From Methanosphaera sp. SHI613 (GTDB taxonomy: Archaea; Methanobacteriota; Methanobacteria; Methanobacteriales; Methanobacteriaceae): DNA of 5,303 bases. A program made the position numbers and the translations under genes. The notes beneath the pieces are model-generated. The model saw nothing but the letters and a program-made list of their open reading frames with translations, was not told where the DNA came from and did no database searches. The DNA is taken from NCBI GenBank assembly GCA_003266145.1, contig MVJJ01000034.1:1-5303 (forward strand), given 5' to 3'. Position 1 is the stretch's first letter; every line of letters starts with the position of its first letter. Below are positions 1-5,303 of the stretch, in pieces.

Positions 1-25
1 TAAAAAAAGAATTGAAAAATAAAAA
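1..25 (-). terminator. Oligo-T terminator after tex
   Basis: Read on the minus strand, the bases just past the tex stop codon contain T5 (21-25), T5 (15-19) and T7 (2-8) with no stable hairpin. Clustered T-tracts without a stem are the usual intrinsic termination signal of archaeal RNA polymerase. The signal may continue beyond the left edge of the window. Confidence 0.5.
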
Positions 26-27
26 TG

Positions 28-2181
28 TTAAAATTTCATCGTTAGACTTATCCTATTTTTATCATAATCCACGGATAAAACCTTTACAGTTACGATATCA
101 CCAACACTCACCACATCCAATGGATGCTTGATAAATTGTGTACTGGATAATTCAGATATATGTATCAAGGCATCCTGATGAACACCTATATCTACAAAGA
201 CTCCGAAGTCAACAACATTACGTACAACTCCCTCAAGTACCATGTCCTCTTTAACGTCATTGATATCAAGAACATCTGATCGTAGCTGTGGAGCATTTAA
301 CTCTTCCCTAGGATCTCTGCCAGGTTTTTTAAGTTCATCTATTATATCCTTTAATGTCCATTCACCTACACCTAACTCTTTGGCTAGTGCTTCCATGTCC
401 TCGACCTTAATGTCTACACCACCATTTTTAACATCCCTTAGATCATATCCATATATGGTCAAAAGAGCCAAAGCTATATCATATGATTCCGGATGTACAC
501 ATGTACTGTCAAGTATGTTTTTTGGAGTGTATATTCTCATGAAACCTGCACACTGTTCAAAGGTCTTTGCACCTAAACCCGGAACTTTCAATAGCTGATT
601 TCTATCTACAAATGAACCGTTTTCTTCCCTGTACTTGACTATGTTCCTTGCTATTCTAGGAGATATACCGGCCACATGTTCCATCAGTGCACTGCTGGCA
701 GTATTTAAATCTATTCCCACACTATTTACACTTCTTTCTACAACACCATCCAATGATTCGGATAATTTCTTGGGATTCATGTCATGTTGATACTGACCTA
801 CACCAATAGATTTAGGATCAATCTTCACCAGTTCAGCCAGTGGATCCTGTAATCTTCGGGCGATGGAAATTGCTCCCCTTTCAGTAACATCATATTCCGG
901 AAATTCTTCACTTGCATAATCACTTGCAGAATATACTGATGCACCAGCTTCATTTACAATAGCATACTCCACATTTGTACCCTTTATAATTTTGGATATA
1001 ATCTCTTCTGATTCACGTGAAGCAGTACCATTACCTAATGCTATCAGATCAATATTATACTCATCAATAAGATTTCTGACTATTTCGATAGTTTCAGATA
1101 CCTTATTCTGTGGTTCTGTAGGATATACAACTGCAGTATCTAATACTTTCCCATATTCATCTATGACCGCCAATTTACATCCTGTTCTGAATGCCGGGTC
1201 CCATCCAAGTACTCTTTTGTTAACTATTGGTGCCTGCATCAACAATTGTTCAAGATTCTTCTTGAATACCTTTATTGATTTATCCTCTGCCACGTTGGTT
1301 AATATCGTTCTGATTTCCCGTTCTATTGCAGGTGCTATCAATCGTTTATATGAATCCTTTATGGCATCTTTAATAAAACCCGTTGTATACTTATTAGTCT
1401 CTATCTTATCCGGATTTTCTGAGTAATTGATTAACACTTCATCCTCCAGGAAAAATTCGATATTTTTTAATGGTGCCTCTACCTTAACTTTTAATATACC
1501 TTCTTTTTCTCCCCTGTTAATAGCTAATATCCTATGCTGTACTATGTCTGATATGTTTTCATTATAATTATAGTACATATCATATACTGATGAGACTTCC
1601 TTATCCTTAGCCTCTATTGAAAATGAACCTCTTTTGATTGTAATGTCCCTGATGAATCTTCTGAAATATGCCTTATCAGATATCATATCTGCTATAATAT
1701 CATTAGCTCCCTGTTTAGCCTCTTCGATTGTGGCAACTTCATCAGTTAAGTATTTTTGTGCTTCTTCATCAATAGAATGGGTTAACTGTTGATCGTATAT
1801 TGTCAACGCTAACGGTTCAAGACCTTTATCTCTTGCTTTAGTAGCTCTTGTTTGTTTTTTCTGCTTGAATGGTCTGTATAAATCTTCAAGTTCAACAAGC
1901 GTCAACGTATTGTTTATTTCATCTTCCAGTTGAGATGTTAGTTTGCCTTGTTTTTCTATGTTGTTTAATATTTGTCTTTTTCTTTCTTCCAATTTAATTA
2001 AGTAATTTAAGCGTTGGGATAACTGTCTTAACGTATCATCATCCAAACCGCCGGTTGCTTCCTTTCTGTATCTGGCAATGAACGGAATTGTATTATCTTC
2101 ATTTATCAGGGATATTGCTGCTTGTGCTTGCCATGACTTAATATCCAGTTCATTAGCTATTGTTCTTTCTATACTTAACAT
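28..2181 (-). CDS. tex: Tex-family S1 RNA-binding protein (transcription accessory protein)
   Basis: This 717-residue protein is a complete Tex homologue, close to the usual length of about 720-780. Domains in order: a helical Tex N-terminal region with the signature IPFIARYRKEATGGLDD (residues 32-48) and LEDLYRPFK (98-106); a YqgF/RuvC-like domain starting at GWDPAFRTG (326-334, Asp328 at the usual acidic position) and including GNGTASRE (383-390) and EAGASVYSAS (411-420); the highly conserved GVGQYQHD (460-467); tandem helix-hairpin-helix motifs from about 489 to 550, with VPGLGAKTFEQCAG; and a C-terminal S1 domain (645-717) with FGVFVDIG. The protein ends right after S1, without the basic tail of some bacterial Tex proteins. 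Family members bind nucleic acid, mainly through S1, and are linked to transcription and RNA handling in the cytoplasm; the exact activity in archaea is not settled. The start is ATG at 2181, preceded three bases upstream by GTGAT. It lies downstream of the capA-like gene on the same strand but is probably transcribed separately. Family assignment is very secure; cellular role is inferred. Confidence 0.96.
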   Translation of the reverse strand: MLSIERTIANELDIKSWQAQAAISLINEDNTIPFIARYRKEATGGLDDDTLRQLSQRLNYLIKLEERKRQILNNIEKQGKLTSQLEDEINNTLTLVELEDLYRPFKQKKQTRATKARDKGLEPLALTIYDQQLTHSIDEEAQKYLTDEVATIEEAKQGANDIIADMISDKAYFRRFIRDITIKRGSFSIEAKDKEVSSVYDMYYNYNENISDIVQHRILAINRGEKEGILKVKVEAPLKNIEFFLEDEVLINYSENPDKIETNKYTTGFIKDAIKDSYKRLIAPAIEREIRTILTNVAEDKSIKVFKKNLEQLLMQAPIVNKRVLGWDPAFRTGCKLAVIDEYGKVLDTAVVYPTEPQNKVSETIEIVRNLIDEYNIDLIALGNGTASRESEEIISKIIKGTNVEYAIVNEAGASVYSASDYASEEFPEYDVTERGAISIARRLQDPLAELVKIDPKSIGVGQYQHDMNPKKLSESLDGVVERSVNSVGIDLNTASSALMEHVAGISPRIARNIVKYREENGSFVDRNQLLKVPGLGAKTFEQCAGFMRIYTPKNILDSTCVHPESYDIALALLTIYGYDLRDVKNGGVDIKVEDMEALAKELGVGEWTLKDIIDELKKPGRDPREELNAPQLRSDVLDINDVKEDMVLEGVVRNVVDFGVFVDIGVHQDALIHISELSSTQFIKHPLDVVSVGDIVTVKVLSVDYDKNRISLTMKF

Positions 2182-2184
2182 TAT

Positions 2185-2189
2185 ATCAC
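2185..2189 (-). promoter_or_regulatory. Ribosome binding site of tex (GTGAT)
   Basis: On the minus strand GTGAT lies three bases before the ATG at 2181. It matches the 3' half of the archaeal Shine-Dalgarno sequence AGGAGGTGAT. Its register agrees within one base with that of GGAGG in front of gltX, which supports 2181 as the true start. Confidence 0.6.
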
Positions 2190-2215
2190 GTAATTGTAAT
2201 CTATTTTAAAATGAA

Positions 2216-2226
2216 TTATTAATAAA
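2216..2226 (-). promoter_or_regulatory. Possible TATA box of tex
   Basis: The minus strand reads TTTATTAATAA, a TATA-like element centred about 40 bases upstream of the tex start codon. A transcript beginning about 25 bases downstream (near 2196) would carry a leader of about 15 nt containing the GTGAT site. The region is so AT-rich that chance matches are expected, so this placement is tentative. Confidence 0.3.
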
Positions 2227-2265
2227 AAATATCTCTAATATTAATAGTTATATTATTAGTATTAT

Positions 2266-2297
2266 AAAAAAAATTTGGATTAAAAAAATAAAAAAAA
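2266..2297 (-). terminator. Oligo-T terminator after the capA-like gene
   Basis: About 27 bases past the stop codon of the capA-like gene, the minus strand carries three T-tracts: T8 (2290-2297), T7 (2282-2288) and T8 (2266-2273). No strong stem precedes them. This is a typical archaeal intrinsic terminator and suggests that capA and tex are separate transcripts despite their shared orientation. Confidence 0.6.
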
Positions 2298-2323
2298 TAG
2301 TGAATTTAGGGTTTATCGATAAT

Positions 2324-3463
2324 TTATGTTGAATTAGTATTATTGCCCAAGGTATAATGAATTACACCCCGTCCAGTATCTGTTATTTCCATCTGTTCAC
2401 ATTGAGGATTTAATTCATTAAGTAATGAAGTACCATCACTTGAATCCATCAGTTGAGGTAAATATCCTCCAATATATACCGGATAAACAGTAGCCGTAAC
2501 ATTATCCTTTTCAAGGTTAAACTTGACCATGTATGCTATATGAGTATCGGATCTACTTTGATCAAACATGAAATTACCTAAATTATAGTAGATAGGTCTG
2601 TCCTTATAGAGTTCAACTCCCTGAGTTACATGAGCATGTGCTCCTACAACTGCATCCGCACCTGCATCTATAGCCTTGTGGGATATGTTGATTTGATTAT
2701 CGTTAGGACTTCTTGAATATTCATTACCGTAATGGATATAAACCAATACAAAGTCGGAACCATTTTCTTTTGCCTGTTTAATCTGTTCAGGGGAGGTCGT
2801 ATCATCCCATGCTGAATAACCCGGGCTGTCATCTTTTGCTATAGGCATTACTTCCTGTGAATACTCCTGGAAATTCTCGCTATCCATATAATTGAATATT
2901 GTTATCTTGTAACCATTTCTTTCAATTACAGCTGGTTTTGATGCTTCATTCTTGTTTTCACCAGCACCTATATGCATTATACCATTGCTGTCCAAGTTTT
3001 TGATTGAATCCCTCATTCCTTCAACACCATAATCAAATACGTGATTATTGGCATTAGCTGATATTACTGTACCTTTGGTACCGTTTATCAATGGGATATA
3101 ATCGGGATTAGCCTTTAATGGAACATCAGGCTTAACGGCATTTGAGGATGTGGTGAATGGATTTTCAGTATTCACCAGAAGTATATCACTATCCGACGTC
3201 ACATTGGAAACGTACCTATATGGACTTTCATCCAATGATAATACGCCGGGCATGTTCCTACCAAACATCACGTCACCTGTTACAACTATGGATATGTTGG
3301 TTCTGTTATCAGCTGCAGGATATATTGACTCCAAATCAGTATTATCTCCCATCATCATGTGCAGATAGGGACTATCCAGTACAACTAACAATACTCCTAA
3401 TAATATTATCAATAAAAATAATATAATCAATTTGTTTTTAAATTTCAGAATATCACAACACAA
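2324..3463 (-). CDS. CapA/PgsA-like membrane-anchored metallophosphoesterase-fold protein
   Basis: This is a member of the CapA (PGA_cap) family, whose bacterial members take part in poly-gamma-glutamate capsule synthesis or export. Numbering from the TTG at 3463 gives 379 residues. A basic KFKNK stretch (7-11) is followed by one hydrophobic segment (12-29), so it is probably a signal anchor with the rest outside the cell. The domain then shows the family motifs in order: VTGDVMFGR (61-69), LVNTENPF (96-103), SANANNHVFDYG (135-146), YIHYGNEY (242-249), VVGAHAHVTQG (272-282) and YNLGNFMFD (293-301). The Asp, Asn and His residues resemble the metal-binding set of calcineurin-like phosphoesterases. 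Nine N-X-S/T sequons fit an exported, possibly glycosylated protein. The start is uncertain: TTG 3463 is the earliest possible codon after an in-frame stop, but CTG at 3448, preceded by GTGAT, would give a cleaner MKFKNK anchor. No capB, capC or other polymer genes are adjacent, so polyglutamate synthesis is not shown; another role at the cell surface is equally possible. Family is secure, substrate unknown. Confidence 0.9.
   Translation of the reverse strand: MCCDILKFKNKLIILFLLIILLGVLLVVLDSPYLHMMMGDNTDLESIYPAADNRTNISIVVTGDVMFGRNMPGVLSLDESPYRYVSNVTSDSDILLVNTENPFTTSSNAVKPDVPLKANPDYIPLINGTKGTVISANANNHVFDYGVEGMRDSIKNLDSNGIMHIGAGENKNEASKPAVIERNGYKITIFNYMDSENFQEYSQEVMPIAKDDSPGYSAWDDTTSPEQIKQAKENGSDFVLVYIHYGNEYSRSPNDNQINISHKAIDAGADAVVGAHAHVTQGVELYKDRPIYYNLGNFMFDQSRSDTHIAYMVKFNLEKDNVTATVYPVYIGGYLPQLMDSSDGTSLLNELNPQCEQMEITDTGRGVIHYTLGNNTNST
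3446..3456 (-). promoter_or_regulatory. GTGAT ribosome-binding motif and possible CTG start of the capA-like gene
   Basis: On the minus strand the sequence is GTGAT-ATT-CTG, with the CTG in the capA frame at 3448-3446. Motif and spacing match the tex start (GTGAT-ATA-ATG) exactly. Starting here would remove five residues (M/L-C-C-D-I) and give a protein beginning MKFKNK before the membrane segment. No comparable motif precedes the TTG at 3463. CTG initiation is rare, so this is a candidate only. Confidence 0.35.
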
Positions 3464-3470
3464 TTGTTAT

Positions 3471-3499
3471 TATATATAAATATGTGATTTTTTTATAAA
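3471..3499 (-). promoter_or_regulatory. Candidate TATA boxes for the capA-like gene
   Basis: Two elements are visible on the minus strand: TTTATATATA (3471-3480) and ATTTATAAAA (3491-3500, reading TTTATAAA). The distal box would place the transcript start near 3470, giving a leader that includes GTGAT at 3452-3456. The proximal box, closer to the consensus, would place it near 3450, inside the longest frame, which would rule out the TTG at 3463. The sequence alone does not decide which is used. Confidence 0.4.
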
Positions 3500-3544
3500 T
3501 TAAATATTTGTTTTTTTATATTTTTTTTAGTGGATAATAACTCG

Positions 3545-3554
3545 ATAGTACTAT
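3545..3554. promoter_or_regulatory. 10-bp perfect palindrome in the divergent spacer
   Basis: ATAGTACTAT is a perfect palindrome lying in the least AT-only part of the spacer, roughly 80 bases from the capA-like start and 120 from gltX. It could be the site of a dimeric regulator acting on one or both divergent promoters. It is short and single-copy here, so chance is a real alternative. Confidence 0.2.
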
Positions 3555-3600
3555 ATTCAAAATTATTTTATAGCTTCTGGAACATATATTATATTATAAT

Positions 3601-3627
3601 GAAAAAAATATTTTAATTATAAATTTA
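3601..3627 (+). promoter_or_regulatory. Possible BRE/TATA promoter of gltX
   Basis: A purine run GAAAAAAA (3601-3608), which could act as a TFB recognition element, is followed by TTATAAAT (3617-3624). Transcription would start near 3645, giving a leader of about 28 nt that includes the GGAGG at 3662. Another TATA-like stretch lies at 3585-3599. Assignment is weak because the whole spacer is AT-rich. Confidence 0.35.
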
Positions 3628-3661
3628 TTTTTACTTTATTATTTCAAATTATTATATTAAC

Positions 3662-3666
3662 GGAGG
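3662..3666 (+). promoter_or_regulatory. Ribosome binding site of gltX (GGAGG)
   Basis: GGAGG stands out sharply in an AT-only background and ends six bases before the ATG at 3673. It is the strongest ribosome binding site in the window and fixes the gltX start. Confidence 0.85.
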
Positions 3667-3672
3667 ATATCA

Positions 3673-5303
3673 ATGGATATTGAAGAAACTATTTATAAAT
3701 ATGCTTTAACTAATGCAGTTGAGCATCAAAACAACTGTCAAACCGGTTCTGTTATTGGAATGGTTATGAGTAAACATCCGGATATGAGAAAAGATCCTAA
3801 GACCGTTAGTCAATTAGCCGGCAAACTAGTTGCTAAGGTTAATGCGATGAGCCCTGAAGAACAAGAAGAACAACTTAATAAATTAGGTGGACTAGAGGAA
3901 CATAAAAAACAACCTGAAAAACCTAAAGGATTACCTGAACTTGAAAATGCTGATGGAAAAGAAATTACACTTAGATTCGCACCTAATCCATCCGGACCAT
4001 TACATATAGGTCATGCCAGGGCAGCAATACTAAACATGTTATACAAACAGAAGTATAATGGAAAACTTATTTTAAGAATAGAAGATACCGATCCTAAACG
4101 TGTTGAAGTTGATGCATATGATCTTATTCCTGAAGATATCGAATGGCTAGGCATTGAAGCAGATGAAGTGTACACCCAAAGTGACAGATTGGATATTTAC
4201 TATGAATATGCCGAGAAAGCTATTGAAATAGGTGCAGCTTATATGTGTACCTGTGATGGTGGAGATTTCAAGAAACTCAAGGATAACTGTGAAGAATGTC
4301 CATGTAGAAGTCATAGTGTTGAAGAGAATATGGAATTATGGAATAAATTCGACACCATGCAAGAGGGAGAAGCAGTCCTTCGTGTGAAAACAGACATCAA
4401 CCATAAAAATCCCGCTATTCGTGACTGGGTTGCAATGAGAATTGTAGACCAGGAACATCCAAGATTAGGAAATAAATATAGAATTTATCCTATGATGAAT
4501 TTCTCTGTAACTGTGGATGACCATCTAATGGGAATGACACATGTATTAAGAGGAAAAGATCACTTGGCAAACAGTGAAAAACAACGCTATTTATATGAAC
4601 ACTTCGGATGGGAAGTACCTGAATTTATTCACTACGGTCGTCTGAAGATGGATGATGTTCTTCTAAGTACATCTAAAGCAAGAGAAGGTATATCTGATGG
4701 CAAATATAGTGGATGGGATGATCCAAGACTAGGAACAATAAGAGCCATAGCCAGACGTGGAATTAAGAAAGAAGTATTATATGAATTAATCGAAGAGATT
4801 GGTCCAAAACAAGCAGATGCAACAATCAGTTGGAAAAAGATTTACGGATTAAACCGTAACATCATAGAAGAGAATACCAATAGATATTTCTTCATACCTG
4901 AAGCCGTAAAGGTTGATATAGAAGACCTGCCAGAGGATATGAAGGAATTATCAGTGAAACGTGAACTTCACTATAATCAACCGGAAAAAGGATTCAGAAC
5001 CTTAAACTTCAAAGGTAGTGCATACATTCCTAAGGATGACTATGACATAGCCGTTAATAAAAATAAAGTATTAAGATTAATGGACCTGGTCAATGTAGAA
5101 ATAACCGGACAATCATGCAAATATGATAGTGAATCCTTGGAAGCCGCTCAGGAAAAACATGCACGAATTATCCAATGGGCACCTGCAGATGATAGTATCA
5201 AAGCATGCGTAGTAATGCAGGATAACTCAAAAGTTGAAGGATTCATAGAATCAAGTGCCAAAGAATTAAAGATCGATGATATGGTACAACTTGAAAGATT
5301 TGG
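3673..5303 (+). CDS. gltX: Glutamyl-tRNA synthetase, archaeal type (3' end beyond window)
   Basis: This class I synthetase attaches glutamate to tRNA-Glu in the cytoplasm. In methanogens the enzyme usually also mischarges tRNA-Gln, which is then corrected by the GatDE amidotransferase (family knowledge; no Gat genes are visible here). The 543 full codons present are open throughout. An N-terminal helical extension (about 1-90) precedes the catalytic domain, which opens with RFAPNPSGPLHIGHAR (101-116; the HIGH motif is 111-114). RIEDTDPKRV follows near 135-144. The second ATP-binding signature appears as LLSTSK (330-335), the usual archaeal/eukaryotic variant of KMSKS. A Cys/His cluster (C212, C214, C226, C229, C231, H234) resembles a zinc-binding knuckle. 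The C-terminal beta-barrel anticodon-binding region of the archaeal GluRS/GlnRS class follows. Archaeal enzymes are about 550-570 residues and the last visible residues, VQLERFG, belong near the end of the family alignment, so only a short tail is missing. Start ATG is supported by GGAGG six bases upstream. Confidence 0.96.
   Translation, partial: MDIEETIYKYALTNAVEHQNNCQTGSVIGMVMSKHPDMRKDPKTVSQLAGKLVAKVNAMSPEEQEEQLNKLGGLEEHKKQPEKPKGLPELENADGKEITLRFAPNPSGPLHIGHARAAILNMLYKQKYNGKLILRIEDTDPKRVEVDAYDLIPEDIEWLGIEADEVYTQSDRLDIYYEYAEKAIEIGAAYMCTCDGGDFKKLKDNCEECPCRSHSVEENMELWNKFDTMQEGEAVLRVKTDINHKNPAIRDWVAMRIVDQEHPRLGNKYRIYPMMNFSVTVDDHLMGMTHVLRGKDHLANSEKQRYLYEHFGWEVPEFIHYGRLKMDDVLLSTSKAREGISDGKYSGWDDPRLGTIRAIARRGIKKEVLYELIEEIGPKQADATISWKKIYGLNRNIIEENTNRYFFIPEAVKVDIEDLPEDMKELSVKRELHYNQPEKGFRTLNFKGSAYIPKDDYDIAVNKNKVLRLMDLVNVEITGQSCKYDSESLEAAQEKHARIIQWAPADDSIKACVVMQDNSKVEGFIESSAKELKIDDMVQLERF

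Noticed and set aside
242..598. Plus-strand open frame of 118 codons within tex
   Set aside because: It lies wholly inside the well-conserved tex gene on the opposite strand, shows no recognisable domain and has no ribosome binding site.
992..1426. Plus-strand open frame of 144 codons within tex
   Set aside because: Antisense shadow of the conserved YqgF-like region; no family features and composition explained by tex codons.
2235..2259. Inverted repeat CTAATA...TATTAG between capA and tex
   Set aside because: Only six AT-rich base pairs with a 13-base loop; expected by chance here and not placed to precede a T-tract in the right way.
3347..3358. ATG cluster (residues 36-38) as the start of the capA-like protein
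   Set aside because: It would remove the whole membrane anchor, leaving a family of exported proteins without an export signal, and no ribosome binding site precedes it.
3150..3426. Two overlapping plus-strand open frames antisense to the 5' part of the capA-like gene
   Set aside because: They overlap each other and a gene with clear family motifs; neither has a credible ribosome binding site.
3599..3616. Short ATG frame upstream of gltX as a leader peptide
   Set aside because: It encodes only five residues before a stop, has no ribosome binding site and probably lies upstream of the transcript start.
4651..4680. Apparent loss of the KMSKS motif in GluRS
   Set aside because: LLSTSK is the normal form of this loop in the archaeal/eukaryotic GluRS-GlnRS group, so the enzyme is not damaged.
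5280..5303. gltX lacking a stop codon, suggesting a pseudogene
   Set aside because: The frame is open to the window edge and the visible end matches the near-C-terminal part of the family; the truncation is from the window boundary.

Overview
This window looks like a chromosomal segment of a very AT-rich methanogenic archaeon, most likely Methanobacteriales and perhaps close to Methanosphaera. The evidence is threefold. The glutamyl-tRNA synthetase is of the archaeal type, with its active-site loop ending in STSK and an N-terminal extension. The intergenic DNA is full of oligo-T tracts and TATA-like boxes rather than bacterial -35/-10 promoters and hairpin terminators. The ribosome binding sites are GGAGG and GTGAT, two halves of the Shine-Dalgarno sequence that pairs with the archaeal 16S 3' end. 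The genus is an inference from base composition and gene types, not a database match.

Layout: positions 28-2181 (minus strand) hold a complete gene for a Tex-family RNA-binding protein with all the usual domains. A 142-base AT-rich gap with oligo-T terminator tracts separates it from a second minus-strand gene (2324-3463). That gene encodes a membrane-anchored CapA/PgsA-type metallophosphoesterase-fold protein that should face the cell exterior. A 209-base divergent spacer (3464-3672) holds TATA-like elements for both directions and a 10-bp palindrome. The plus-strand glutamyl-tRNA synthetase gene gltX starts at 3673 and runs off the right edge, probably lacking only its last residues.

The three genes do not form an obvious pathway: nucleic acid metabolism or translation accessory function (tex), cell surface (capA-like) and translation (gltX). 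capA and tex are codirectional but probably separate transcripts. capA and gltX are divergent and could share control sequences.

The region is mostly ordinary housekeeping DNA and I see no undescribed multi-gene system, mobile element, CRISPR array or RNA gene. The points most worth a second look are the start of the capA-like gene, which has no ATG or GTG upstream of its membrane anchor and may start at a CTG with a well-placed GTGAT, and the presence of an intact bacterial-style Tex protein in an archaeon.
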